IMG/VR virus record: IMGVR_UViG_3300028873_000071 | Location: 1 to 20,069 of that record | Direction: 5' to 3' (one strand) | Origin: a virus | Length of the DNA stretch: 20,069 nt | Shown here: positions 6,866 to 14,067 of the stretch, in pieces | How positions within the stretch are numbered: position 1 is the stretch's first letter | Layout: each line of letters begins with the position of its first letter | Notes under the pieces: generated by a model | Database searches by the model: none | What the model saw: only the letters and a program-made list of their open reading frames with translations | Told to the model about the DNA's origin: nothing | Made by a program: the position numbers and the translations under genes

Positions 6866-7731
6866 AATTTCACCATCACGTTCCACGCGGCGGAGGCTGG
6901 CTGAAGAGCCGGCGAGGTCTGGGCCACGCCGCCGTTGAGCGACTGCACGGTGCCGGCCGAGGTGACGTAGCCGGTAGCTACCGGGGCGCCGACGTAGACG
7001 CCTCCCGACAGGGCGTAGTAGGGGCCGCTTGCGGACGCGATGCCTCCGGCGATGCCGCCGGAGCCGGTGACGAGCGACGAGTTGAGCGCGAGGCTGGTGT
7101 AGACGGCCGAGCCCGTATATGTCGGCGCTACGTTTGGAAGGTCGCTGCGCTGGAGCGTCAGCGTGTTGGACCCAAAGGCGGTGCCGAGCAGGTTGGTGGT
7201 GTTGGCGCTGACGAGCGCGCGGCCGAGCTGCTTGGGCAGCGACATCTGGCAGCCGGCGGACCACGCCGCGGCGGCCGACCCCTGTGCTACGCGCGTCGAG
7301 GCAGCGCCTGCGCTGGTGAGGACCGGTGCGCCGGCATCGGAGACGTTGGTGTACAGCAGCGTGAATAGGGCTTGCGTGCTCGGGTCGGCAAAGTTCGTTG
7401 CCCCGGAGCCCGTGTTTCCGATGGTGAGGTCATTCATCATGACCCAGCCGGGGTCGGCCACGGTCTTGAGGGTGGGCTTGCCATCGCCGGTGGAGGACAG
7501 CCCGATGAGAGCCGCGAGCGCGCTGGCGCTGGCAGCGCCCAGGAGCGTCGCCATGAACGTCGATAGCGGTATTTGCTGGATCGCGGCGTTACCGCTGGTC
7601 AGGTTTCCCAGCAGCATGTTGCCGTCGCACTTGATGATGTGCTGGTCGTTCCAGTTCGACGGCTGGATCAGCGTCAGATCCGTGCCGTTGCCCTTTGCGG
7701 ATACAAAGTTGTGAGCGAGCGTAATACCCAA
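6862..7731 (-). CDS. Tail-collar-type fibre protein
   Basis: A 289-aa protein starting at TTG 7731, with GGAG 8 nt upstream; no nearby ATG fits better. The N-terminal LAHNFVSAKGNGTDLTLIQPSNWN is a familiar fibre lead. Helical Ala-rich residues (about 60-80) precede a collar-like domain starting about 88: DPGWVMMNDLTIGN, then an LFTLLYTNV helix and MSLPKQLGRALVSAN (the 'LPD--GR' element of tail-collar folds). GSNTLTLQRSDLPN follows, and a Gly/Ser-rich loop region reaches the C-terminal PALQPASAAWNVMVKL. Phage tail-collar proteins of this shape end fibres and probably contact the receptor. The variable Gly/Ser region between about 210 and 270 is where specificity would be expected. Its 3' end is coupled to the holin by GTGA. 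Confidence 0.8.
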   Translation of the reverse strand: MGITLAHNFVSAKGNGTDLTLIQPSNWNDQHIIKCDGNMLLGNLTSGNAAIQQIPLSTFMATLLGAASASALAALIGLSSTGDGKPTLKTVADPGWVMMNDLTIGNTGSGATNFADPSTQALFTLLYTNVSDAGAPVLTSAGAASTRVAQGSAAAAWSAGCQMSLPKQLGRALVSANTTNLLGTAFGSNTLTLQRSDLPNVAPTYTGSAVYTSLALNSSLVTGSGGIAGGIASASGPYYALSGGVYVGAPVATGYVTSAGTVQSLNGGVAQTSPALQPASAAWNVMVKL

Positions 7732-7804
7732 GGAACAGCTCCAAGCTGAGTGCTGGCACTCTGCTTAGCAGCCGTTCGGTTTCACCGTCGTCTCATGCGG
7801 CGCG

Positions 7805-8113
7805 CTAGTTTGCCTGGGGGGTGCGAACGATAAAGAGGATCGCATCCTCCTTGGTCTGGCCGCCCGACGAGGCCATCGTGACCAGAGCCGTATATGTGCT
7901 GCCCGCGATGCCGCCGGAAGCATAGAATACGATGCCTGTGGCGGCGGTATTGAGTGCGATACCGGTGATTATGACAGGCGATGCATCTTGTGGCGTTACC
8001 GTAAACGAGGTGGTGCTGACCAGCTCGCCAGCATCCAGCCAGTTCGAGTAGTCAATCGTGTACCGCTTGACGTCGACCGGCGCCTTAAAATATTTTCCAA
8101 GTGCGGATGCCAT
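7805..8113 (-). CDS. Small beta-rich fibre/appendage protein (102 aa)
   Basis: The ATG at 8113 shares a base with the stop of the upstream repeat gene (TAATG). The N-terminus GKYFKAPVDVKRYTIDYSNWLD, followed by alternating strand-like segments (STTSFTVTPQ, PVIITGIAL, YTALVTMASSGGQTKEDAILFIV), suggests an Ig-like beta sandwich. I associate this N-terminal pattern with small proteins beside phage tail-fibre genes, possibly fibre-tail adaptors, but cannot name a family with certainty. Position between a repeat fibre protein and the tail-collar protein supports an appendage role. The 73-bp gap after it (7732-7804) holds only the collar gene's ribosome binding site and a short 6-bp dyad. Confidence 0.7.
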   Translation of the reverse strand: MASALGKYFKAPVDVKRYTIDYSNWLDAGELVSTTSFTVTPQDASPVIITGIALNTAATGIVFYASGGIAGSTYTALVTMASSGGQTKEDAILFIVRTPQAN

Positions 8114-8859
8114 TAGGCCACCCTCCTTCGTGGTTCGGCTGTCATCGAGTTGTATTCGGCCGACACTACCATGTCGTTGTTTTCGCCATCGCTATATTGT
8201 GCCTCGGCAACTATCATGGCGCGGTCCTCGTACGCCGCTGCCGCTTGGCGGTCTTCGTAGGCGACGTAAATTAGTTCGGGGTTGCCCAGAACGGTGAGTT
8301 GCAGGAAACCTAGCTTTGCGGAGGAACCGGCAAAATAATAGGCCCCGCCGACAGACCCCAGCGCGACAACCGTCCCCGCGGCGATCCCTGTTACGCTGTA
8401 CGACCCACCGAGCGCAATTTCGCTAGGACTGAATTGCGCGGCGTTGCCGGCCTCGGCGTAGCTTGTGCCGAGTGGCGGGAACCATGTCGAGAAAGCCGCG
8501 CCGCTGCCTGTTTCGGCGTAAGTGGTCCCTGCTGGAGCGAACCTTGTGCCAAACGCCGCGGCGTTGCCGGTAAGCGTGTACGTCGCGCCAGCCGCCGCTT
8601 CAGACGTCAAGAACGCCGCGGCGCTGCCTGTGTCGGCGTAAGTGGTCCCTGCTGGCGCGAACCTTGCGCCAAACGCCGCAGCGTTGCCGGTAAGCGTGAA
8701 TGTCGCGCCAGACGCCGCTTCAGACGTCAAGAACGCCGCGACCCTGCCTGTTTCGACGTAAGCGGTCCCGAGACCGCTAAGGACTGTATTTGTCGCGGCT
8801 GTTGTCGGGTTCTGGCCGAGGGCCCACCGGCCAATCGCGTCGAAACCGAGCAACGACAT
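8113..8859 (-). CDS. Repeat-containing fibre/appendage protein (20-residue repeats)
   Basis: A 248-aa protein. The head (MSLLGFDAIGRWALGQ) is a lead I associate with phage appendage proteins. Residues about 34-190 consist of 20-residue units of the form Y-x-x-T-G-x-A-A-A-F-x5-A-x-G-T/A-x. These alternate between a 'GxRFAPAGTT' and an 'LTSEAAxGAT' type and become degenerate towards the C-terminal side. A distinct tail follows with YEDR twice (VAYEDRQAAAAYEDRAM) and a short basic end (EPRRRVA). Regular short repeats of Y--TG--A-F suggest a beta-solenoid or stacked strand rod. The gene begins 1 nt after the upstream stop and ends in a TAATG overlap. A fibre shaft or receptor-binding spacer is the likely role; that is inference. 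Confidence 0.72.
   Translation of the reverse strand: MSLLGFDAIGRWALGQNPTTAATNTVLSGLGTAYVETGRVAAFLTSEAASGATFTLTGNAAAFGARFAPAGTTYADTGSAAAFLTSEAAAGATYTLTGNAAAFGTRFAPAGTTYAETGSGAAFSTWFPPLGTSYAEAGNAAQFSPSEIALGGSYSVTGIAAGTVVALGSVGGAYYFAGSSAKLGFLQLTVLGNPELIYVAYEDRQAAAAYEDRAMIVAEAQYSDGENNDMVVSAEYNSMTAEPRRRVA
8281..8760 (-). repeat. 60-bp tandem repeat with 120-bp dimer period
   Basis: Successive 60-bp blocks repeat in register. The best-conserved part is 8521-8640 against 8641-8760, a 120-bp dimer differing at 10 positions by my count (about 92% identity). Blocks 8461-8520 and 8401-8460 are diverged copies, and 8281-8400 are degenerate. In the minus frame each block is exactly 20 codons. The alternating A/B monomers show that the most recent duplication copied a two-unit block. 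Confidence 0.92.
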
Positions 8860-8860
8860 T

Positions 8861-9238
8861 TTAGGTCACCGTGACGTTGAGCGCGCTCGCGATCGCCGTC
8901 ATGCGCGCCTGGCCGAGGACGGTCACTAGGGCAGACCAGCCCGCCAGGAAGCGCGCGTTGGTGACAATCATGGGGCCGCCCTGCGCTTGGAGCGCCGACC
9001 AAAGCAGGCCGAACGAGGGGTTCGCAGTGATTGCAGTCGTGATCGCCGAGTAGTCAGCGACCGTGAACTGTGCGATCAGGTCTTGCGACGCAACGGTTTG
9101 CGGGACAACCGAGTTTAGGAACGCCAGCACGGTCGGATCGGTCGCGGCAATCTGCGTAACCGGGAAGGACTGCGGATTTGCGAAAACCCCCGTGATGGTC
9201 ACGCCATCGGCGGCGTAGGTAACGTAAACGGTCTCCAT
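8861..9238 (-). CDS. Small phage fibre-associated protein (125 aa), function unknown
   Basis: The ATG at 9238 lies 2 nt after the upstream stop. The N-terminal part is strand-like (METVYVTYAADGVTITGVFA). A central helical segment reads LIAQFTVADYSAITTAITANPSFGLLWSALQAQG, and the C-terminus is VTNARFLAGWSALVTVLGQARMTAIASAL. This 'ADY-AI--A----P---LLWSALQAQGDPM' and 'F-AGW-AL---LG' combination is familiar from proteins beside phage tail-fibre genes, possibly a fibre assembly or attachment factor. No catalytic motif is visible. Confidence 0.7.
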   Translation of the reverse strand: METVYVTYAADGVTITGVFANPQSFPVTQIAATDPTVLAFLNSVVPQTVASQDLIAQFTVADYSAITTAITANPSFGLLWSALQAQGGPMIVTNARFLAGWSALVTVLGQARMTAIASALNVTVT

Positions 9239-9240
9239 TG

Positions 9241-10311
9241 TCAGGCGTCCCTTCCGCGATGGTCCACATAACCGAAGGTCGCGACAACGAGGGTTGTACT
9301 CGCAAAATTGGACCGCGCGCGAATTTGCCCGGATGTGTTCGTTCGAATTTGAACGGTCGCAAACGCTTCGAGATTCGGAGAGCCCAACAAAGTGCCGACT
9401 CCGGCGGATGCGCTCGGCGCTTGGTCTGATTCATCGGGACTGCTAAGCAAGAGCAGAACGTAATTGCTAGCATTGTAAGCGTTCGCACGAACCTTCACAT
9501 CCACCTTTAATCCGGTCGGAACATTCATCGAGTAGGTGGTTGCGGTCGCGCCAAGGGCGGTAGTGTTAATATCGGTCGTTGATGTCGAATAATTGAAATC
9601 GTCGCCGCTCTGCACGAACGCAACCCAATTGCTCGATCCATCGGTTTTCATGGAACCGATGCGGCGAAACAGCGTGTAATTCGTTGGCATCGTCGGCGCC
9701 GTTGCGCTCAACGAAAACAGCACGTCGACCACGCCCGTATCTTCGCGCTTGATGATATGGACATGATACCAGGTCGAGACAGCGACCGTGCCGGTGTCGA
9801 GGGCGCCGACTCCGGTCCCAAGTGCCCACGCCGAAGTCGTCTTGGTGTAGGCCGTCGCCAACATCATCAAATCGGTCGTGGTGCTATCCGCTGTAATGCC
9901 AGCAGCTATCCCGAACGTCGCCGATGAACCGGCCGCCGAAAGCGTCAAACCCGCGAGGTAACTGCGCAGGACGATGGGCGACAAGTCTTCCATCAGCGCG
10001 ACAACGGCCACCTGCGGAACGGTCGAAAAATTGATCAGCGTGCCGGCGCCCGACTGTCCGGCTGCGGTCCCGGTCCCGAGCGAATTGTAAAGAACCACGG
10101 TTCGCGGGATTGTGCCGGTCGATGAATTGTAGACGCCTTGCGAAATTTCCCACTGCGACAAGTCCGCGCTTACTGCGTAGACCTTATACGGCAAGCCGTT
10201 TTGCATATTGGCCAGCGACGGGCTTTGACAGCCAGCGACGGCCGTCGAGTAGACCCAAGAGGTCGTTCCGCCGAGTGTCGGATTGAAGCGGCAGAGATCG
10301 ACGACGGCCAT
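9241..10311 (-). CDS. Tail fibre / appendage structural protein (356 aa)
   Basis: The ATG at 10311 has only a weak upstream AGGGG. The N-terminal ~95 residues form a lead domain (VVDLCRFNPTLGGTTSWVYS, then PRTVVLYNSLGTGTAAGQSG and LINFSTVPQVAVVALMED) widely seen at the start of phage fibre proteins. The remainder is a beta-sandwich-like domain with carbohydrate-binding or lectin-like character: STWYHVHIIKREDTGVVDVLF, FRRIGSMKTDGSSNWVAFVQ and DINTTALGATATTYSMNVP. This domain is one I recognise in phage structural modules as a fibre body. Base composition is somewhat AT-richer than the head genes. Role inferred: tail fibre or head/tail appendage that contacts the host surface. Confidence 0.72.
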   Translation of the reverse strand: MAVVDLCRFNPTLGGTTSWVYSTAVAGCQSPSLANMQNGLPYKVYAVSADLSQWEISQGVYNSSTGTIPRTVVLYNSLGTGTAAGQSGAGTLINFSTVPQVAVVALMEDLSPIVLRSYLAGLTLSAAGSSATFGIAAGITADSTTTDLMMLATAYTKTTSAWALGTGVGALDTGTVAVSTWYHVHIIKREDTGVVDVLFSLSATAPTMPTNYTLFRRIGSMKTDGSSNWVAFVQSGDDFNYSTSTTDINTTALGATATTYSMNVPTGLKVDVKVRANAYNASNYVLLLLSSPDESDQAPSASAGVGTLLGSPNLEAFATVQIRTNTSGQIRARSNFASTTLVVATFGYVDHRGRDA

Positions 10312-10321
10312 AGGGCGCCCC

Positions 10322-10741
10322 TTACGTGATCGTCAGGATTGGCGCGGGAAGCGAAATGGTGAACGTGTTGCCGTTGGTCAGCGTGATCGGTCCGCCGTAG
10401 TCCCACCAGCCGATCAAGCGCCCCGACGTGCTGTTGTAGAGCAGCGCGTACTCGAACGGTCCAATGCTGCCGCCCGAGGCCGTCCAGGCCGGGTTGGTGC
10501 CTCCCGCAAATGAGAATGTGCCCGCCGAGTCGGCCCCCGTGATCGTGCCGATGGTTGTCCCGCCGGCGGTGTAGCCGTTTGCGGTCGCCAGATCCGCGGG
10601 CGTGTTGTAGGTGGTGTTCGATGCCAGCGGCAGGGTGTTGGTCAGATAGACCTTATAGACCTGCGCCGTACCAGTGTTCATGAGGTGCTGGCCGTTGGCG
10701 ACGTCCCCGGTGAAGCACTGGAACTTATTAAATGCAGCCAT
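10322..10741 (-). CDS. Beta-rich phage structural protein (139 aa)
   Basis: The ATG at 10741 has AGGAG 9 nt upstream. The protein opens MAAFNKFQCFTGDVANGQH and continues YKVYLTNTLPLASNT, ATANGYTAGGT, PAWTASGGSIGPFEYALLYN and GRLIGWWDYGGPITLTNGNTFTI. This succession ('KV-LTN--P', 'GNGYTAGG', 'F-ASGGSIGPFRYAVLYN', 'LIGWWDYG-SI-L--G-TF') is a highly recurrent small virion protein in tailed phages. It is often placed between the adaptors and fibres and is of unsettled function (structural or decoration). The fold looks like a small beta sandwich. Ten base pairs separate it from the fibre gene downstream. Confidence 0.75.
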   Translation of the reverse strand: MAAFNKFQCFTGDVANGQHLMNTGTAQVYKVYLTNTLPLASNTTYNTPADLATANGYTAGGTTIGTITGADSAGTFSFAGGTNPAWTASGGSIGPFEYALLYNSTSGRLIGWWDYGGPITLTNGNTFTISLPAPILTIT

Positions 10742-10756
10742 TTGTAGGGGCTCCTG

Positions 10757-11404
10757 TTATTGGCGGCGCGTGGTGGCGAATGCCTGCGGGAATTGCCAGT
10801 TCTGGCCGTTGTTTACGTTCTGGTGGAGCGCCTCGTACTTCGCGCGCTGAAGGAACTGGGCGTACTTTTGATGGTGCATCTTCGCCAAGGCAGGGTTCGA
10901 GTACGGCTTCGCCGGCTGCACCATCATGCGTGATACGACGCCGGCCAAAATTCCAAGGGCGTATTTGTCCAGCACCCAGGCCGGAAACTCCGGGAAGCCG
11001 GCGTTGGTGCCCGAGGCTGCGACCGGATCGTCCACCGTCAGCGACACCGTCGCCGTGTAGATCGCGGTGTTGCCGGGAGATAGCTGGAGGATGATCTCGC
11101 CCGGCGTCGCCATCGCCCCGGTCACGGGGATGTTGTTGTCGTCGACGATGCCAATCAGGCGCGTGATGTTGGAGACGCTCGACTGTTCGATGTAGTAGAT
11201 GACCGCGGTGTCCGCGGCGGGGGCGCCGAGGTAGGCCGTGTCACCAGCGGTTACCTGGAAAGTAATGTCTTCCTGCCAGATGTTGGTGCTCTGGAAAAAG
11301 TCATCCAGCACGTTGAACAGCTCGAGCTGCAAGGCCGTATCGAGCGCACCCGGAAGGTGCACGCGGCAGTTGGTCATGAGGCGTGTGAGGTCGAGGCTCG
11401 CCAC
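10757..11404 (-). CDS. Head-tail connector/adaptor-type protein (215 aa)
   Basis: GTG start at 11404, just after the stop of the 114-aa gene; no in-frame ATG lies near. The N-terminal half is helical (LELFNVLDDFFQSTNIWQED), the middle is beta-rich (ITFQVTAGDTAYLG, PGEIILQLSP) and the C-terminal helical part reads WVLDKYALGILAGVVSRMMVQPAKPYSNPALAKMHHQKY. The pattern of a 'FF--TN-W-E' helix, 'PG-I-L---P' strand and 'MM-QPAKPYSN' helix is typical of proteins encoded between capsid and tail genes in podoviruses. They are thought to form the ring joining portal and tail (a role like P22 gp4 or T7 gp11). The assignment to that ring is from position and shape. Confidence 0.68.
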   Translation of the reverse strand: MASLDLTRLMTNCRVHLPGALDTALQLELFNVLDDFFQSTNIWQEDITFQVTAGDTAYLGAPAADTAVIYYIEQSSVSNITRLIGIVDDNNIPVTGAMATPGEIILQLSPGNTAIYTATVSLTVDDPVAASGTNAGFPEFPAWVLDKYALGILAGVVSRMMVQPAKPYSNPALAKMHHQKYAQFLQRAKYEALHQNVNNGQNWQFPQAFATTRRQ

Positions 11405-11407
11405 CGG

Positions 11408-11752
11408 TTATCCCGTCGAGATAAGTGAGGCCTTGAAGTCGGCCATGAGCGCGATCGCGCGGCTGTCCTGGGTGTCTTCCTCGTCGCGCAGCTGTGCGTG
11501 GCCCACCATGAAGTGGACGATCGGCAGCCGGTACATCGCGTCGATGGGCACCGCGGTGGTGTCGTTGTTCAGGAAGTATGGGATCGCGGACGACGCCAGG
11601 CCGAGGAACAGATCCGCGCGCAGGCGGTACGCACTCTGCATCGCCATGTTGAGCGTGGAGAGTAGTTCCGTGTCGGCGTAGCGATAGGGCGCGATGACGT
11701 CTTGCAAGAGCGTCCGCGACTCGACGATGTACTGGCTGACGTTGTCGAGCAT
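11408..11752 (-). CDS. Small head-tail adaptor-type protein (114 aa)
   Basis: ATG at 11752 with GGGAG 4 nt upstream. The pattern SRTLLQDVIAPYRYADTELLSTLNMAMQSAYRLRADLF is a recurrent opening of a small phage family (I recall it as DUF6682), with 'R-LLQD---PYR-----LL--LN-A-----RLR-D'. Next come PIDAMYRLPIVHFMVGHAQL and a helix with acidic residues (RDEEDTQDSRA). The protein is mainly helical and lies between the capsid and connector genes. A head-completion or adaptor role is likely. The capsid gene's 3' hairpin lies just upstream. Confidence 0.7.
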   Translation of the reverse strand: MLDNVSQYIVESRTLLQDVIAPYRYADTELLSTLNMAMQSAYRLRADLFLGLASSAIPYFLNNDTTAVPIDAMYRLPIVHFMVGHAQLRDEEDTQDSRAIALMADFKASLISTG

Positions 11753-11775
11753 GGGGCTCCCGCCTCGAAAGAGGT

Positions 11776-11800
11776 GGGTGGCGGGATTATCCCGCCACCC
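11776..11800 (-). terminator. Perfect 10-bp hairpin downstream of the capsid gene, terminator- or processing-like
   Basis: On the minus strand the sequence is GGGTGGCGGG, loop ATAAT, CCCGCCACCC, giving ten G:C-rich pairs between the capsid stop and the next gene's start. No run of U follows (ACCTCTTTCG), so it would be a weak or partial terminator, an RNase site or a 3'-end-stabilising stem limiting expression of the adaptor genes relative to the abundant capsid. Confidence 0.6.
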
Positions 11801-11807
11801 GGATCAG

Positions 11808-12791
11808 TTAGCCGGGGATGATGATCGCCTGGGCCAGCGCGGTACCGTCGACGACCTTGTAGCCGAAGACCTGAAGGCCGCGCATGATGGTGCCGAAGGT
11901 CATCTCGGACCGGAGCGTCTCCATCTTCGTCATCTGCGATGCGAACGTCAGACCGTGAGCGTGGCCGGCGTACATGGCGAACTCGCCCGCAGCCAGGCCG
12001 CCCGCGATGCCGTTCGGCAGCAGGTTGGACGTGTAGAGCGTGAACCGATCGACCATGCCGATCCGGCCGTTGCGCAGCATCGACTGCCCGTCGCCCGTGA
12101 GGTAGGCCTCGCGGAGTTCGGAGCTCTTGATGAGCGTCGCGGCCCACGCCGGAAGAACAACCCATCGGCCGTTTTCCGGGATGTTGCGCTCGTCCAGGGT
12201 CTGACCCAGACGCAGGATGGCATCGACAACTTCGACCTTGCCGACCGCGGGGGAGCGGTTGACGATGGCGAGCGGGGTCGAGCCCGAGACGCCGAGGTTG
12301 ATGTTGCCCGAGATCGCGCCGGCGGCGCCGCCACGGTTGGTAACTGCGGCGGCGCCGTTGAGGATGCCCGCCAGCACATTGGTGTCGATGACGATCTTCA
12401 TCTGCTCGCCGGCATCGTCCGACCACATATTCAGCAGGTTGAGGTCGGTCTGCACCTCCATGACGTCGTCCAGGATGGTGTTGAAGTACTCACCCTGGTT
12501 GATCAGCAGAGAGATCATGTTGCCGGACGGACGCTGAAGCGCCAGCGCCTGGTCGGCGGAGTAGCTCGAGATCGTGATCGTCGGCTTGGTGCGGATGTTG
12601 ACCGTATCGCCCTGGTTCTTGATCTCGCCCTGATAGTCGGTGTTCGAGATCGCGGCCAGCACGGTGCTGGCGTAGAACTTCTCGATCAGCTTGCCGGACC
12701 AAATGGTCGGAATGAAGCCGGTCGAGGCGAGGGTGTTCGCGGTACCGCCTACGGGATAGAGGGTACCGCCGGATGCTACTGGAAAGGTCAC
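11808..12791 (-). CDS. Major capsid protein (HK97-fold, P22-coat-like)
   Basis: 327 aa from a GTG at 12791 with AGGAG 10 nt upstream. The protein opens with TFPVASGGTLYPVGGTANTL and FIPTIWSGKLIEKFYASTVLAAISNTDY, typical of an N-terminal arm plus spine helix. The 'KNQGDTVNIRTKPTITISSY' strand and 'INQGEYFNTILDDVMEVQTD' segment (about 85-125) are close to the P22-coat-like family pattern 'LLIDQG-YF-F-LDDVDE-Q'. The C-terminal half has WVVLPAWAATLIKSSELREAYL, GRIGMVDRFTLYTSNLLPNGI and an 'AMYAGHAHGLTFASQMTKME' turn. Length suits a podovirus capsid without large insertion domains. It is preceded by the scaffold-like gene and hairpins flank it on both sides, consistent with a highly expressed late gene. 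Confidence 0.88.
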   Translation of the reverse strand: MTFPVASGGTLYPVGGTANTLASTGFIPTIWSGKLIEKFYASTVLAAISNTDYQGEIKNQGDTVNIRTKPTITISSYSADQALALQRPSGNMISLLINQGEYFNTILDDVMEVQTDLNLLNMWSDDAGEQMKIVIDTNVLAGILNGAAAVTNRGGAAGAISGNINLGVSGSTPLAIVNRSPAVGKVEVVDAILRLGQTLDERNIPENGRWVVLPAWAATLIKSSELREAYLTGDGQSMLRNGRIGMVDRFTLYTSNLLPNGIAGGLAAGEFAMYAGHAHGLTFASQMTKMETLRSEMTFGTIMRGLQVFGYKVVDGTALAQAIIIPG

Positions 12792-12806
12792 TGGGTTTCA
12801 GCTCCT

Positions 12807-12838
12807 GAGAGAAGGGTTACCTGACCCGCCCTTCCCTC
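12807..12838 (-). promoter_or_regulatory. Hairpin across the scaffold stop, just upstream of the capsid ribosome binding site
   Basis: On the minus strand, GAGGGAAGGG pairs with CCCTTCTCTC across a 12-nt loop that contains the scaffold stop codon. That is ten pairs, nine Watson-Crick and one G-U. The capsid Shine-Dalgarno AGGAG starts immediately downstream, so the stem could shield, expose or stabilise the capsid message, for example as an RNase III-type processing point. Confidence 0.5.
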
Positions 12839-13776
12839 TGCGCCTCGAAGATCTGAGCCTCGATGCGATTGTACTCCGCCTCCTTGCCCCGGAATTTTCC
12901 GCGACTCGAGTCAGCGTAGAACTGAGAAATTTGGGCGGTTGTGAAGGTGGGCTTCTCAACAGGGGCGCCAGAGGCCGCTGCTGTCTTTGCTCTGCCCGGT
13001 GCCGCGAAGGTGTCTAGCGGGATCTTGCCATCATCGGCAGGAGCCGGCGCACCGGTAGTTGCGGGAGCCAGGGCAGCCTCTTGAGCGAGGAAGCCGTTGA
13101 AGAAGGCGAGCACCCGAGGGGTATCGTTCCGCTCGTAAGCTGCCGTCAGCAACTCGTGTCGTATAGCACCCGAAAATGGATCTTGCAACTTCAGCCACGA
13201 ATGAAATTCGGGCATGAAGTTTAGTTCGCGCCAGGACGAACATTTTTCGTCCAATGATACTTCCATGTTATGTCGCGCGGTCACTTTCGCCGCTTCGGCA
13301 TTGCCGCCAAGCTGCGCCTTGAGGCCGTCGAGCTCGCGCTTCATCTTGGCCATCTCGGGCGTCAGCTGTTCGAGAGCCTTCTTGCCGACCACGGTCAGGA
13401 ACTCCGCGCCGTACTCGCCGACTTCTTCAGCCGACAGCAGACTTGCAGGGTTCAGATCGGGCGACAGCTGCGCCGGCGGCGCCGCTTCGAGTTGCGCCAT
13501 GCGCGCGGACATGGTCGCAATCTGGTCGCTCATCGAGCGAATGTTGTTCTGAGAGGCGTCGAACCTCCCCTTCATCGAGTTGTACTTGTGCTCCCAGCTG
13601 ACTTCGGCGTTACCCGCCGGGGTAACATCCGCGGGCGCCAGGGGCGCGGCGGTAGCGGTTGGCTCAGCCGGCGGAATGTTGTTGGCGGCGTTGAAGGCTT
13701 CCTGGGCGGCTTCGGCCTGGCGGCGGATCGCTTCGGGGACCTTTACGTTCGGGTCGATCGGGGGCGGGGTGGCCAT
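12817..13776 (-). CDS. Putative scaffolding/head assembly protein
   Basis: I choose ATG 13776 (319 aa), which has GGAGA 7 nt upstream, over an in-frame GTG at 13800 that lacks such a site. The N-terminal ~60 residues are Pro/Ala-rich and disordered. A coiled-coil-like helix follows (SWEHKYNSMKGRFDASQNNI to QIATMSARMAQLEA, about 60-95), and helical residues to about 160. A central part (about 165-220) includes SSWRELNFMPEFHSWLKLQDP, and a basic C-terminal end reads TAQISQFYADSSRGKFRGKEAEYNRIEAQIFEAQREG (given here in part). The protein lies directly upstream of the capsid gene and is a long helical, charged, Ala-rich protein. That is the position and composition of scaffold proteins; homology to a known scaffold is not established. 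Confidence 0.66.
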   Translation of the reverse strand: MATPPPIDPNVKVPEAIRRQAEAAQEAFNAANNIPPAEPTATAAPLAPADVTPAGNAEVSWEHKYNSMKGRFDASQNNIRSMSDQIATMSARMAQLEAAPPAQLSPDLNPASLLSAEEVGEYGAEFLTVVGKKALEQLTPEMAKMKRELDGLKAQLGGNAEAAKVTARHNMEVSLDEKCSSWRELNFMPEFHSWLKLQDPFSGAIRHELLTAAYERNDTPRVLAFFNGFLAQEAALAPATTGAPAPADDGKIPLDTFAAPGRAKTAAASGAPVEKPTFTTAQISQFYADSSRGKFRGKEAEYNRIEAQIFEAQREGRVR

Positions 13777-13806
13777 AGTCAAGTCTCCGTATCGCGCCAC
13801 ATGCGG

Positions 13807-14067
13807 CTAGAGCGGCAGGCGGGGCTTCTGGTTGAGGTTTTTTTCGATTTTTTCAGCGGTGGTTCTGCACTCAGCGAGGATCTTACGGAGTGCGACGCAA
13901 GCCTGGGCGCGGCCTTGCGCGGCCGGGAGGGAAAGAGCATCCGCGGACACGCATTCGTCGCGCTTGCCGTCGGTGTAGGAAGTGAGGGCCGATATGAAAT
14001 CTGCGAACTCGGGCGGGGCGCGGCTGGCGAGACGAGCTGCCGCAATGACGAGATCTCGATCGCTCAA
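13807..14067 (-). CDS. Small helical phage protein (86 aa), function unknown
   Basis: TTG start at 14067 overlapping the previous stop as TTGA, with GGGGA 7 nt upstream. The protein reads SDRDLVIAAARLASRAPPEFADFISAL, then DECVSADALSLPAAQGRAQA and LRKILAECRTTAEKIEKNL. The pattern 'LV-AA--LA-RAP--W--F--AL' with 'C---LP-AQGRAQ' is a recurrent small gene near phage capsid modules. No motif gives a function. Confidence 0.7.
   Translation of the reverse strand: MSDRDLVIAAARLASRAPPEFADFISALTSYTDGKRDECVSADALSLPAAQGRAQACVALRKILAECRTTAEKIEKNLNQKPRLPL

Noticed and set aside
6866-7264. Extended holin frame reaching back to 7264
   Set aside because: The extra part is Arg/Gln-rich shadow sequence of the collar gene; the GTG at 6865 with a GTGA overlap gives a normal 73-aa holin.
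7748-7761. Dyad GAGTGC-TG-GCACTC in the 73-bp gap before the collar gene
   Set aside because: The loop of two bases is too tight for a stable 6-bp hairpin and no U run or promoter element accompanies it; chance palindrome is likely.
11694-12824. 376-codon plus-strand frame opposite the capsid gene
   Set aside because: It lies antisense to a confidently recognised capsid gene and shows no protein features.
13234-13252. 7-bp inverted repeat GGACGAA / TTCGTCC inside the scaffold gene
   Set aside because: A 7-bp stem with a 5-nt loop is expected by chance in 20 kb and lies in ordinary coding sequence.
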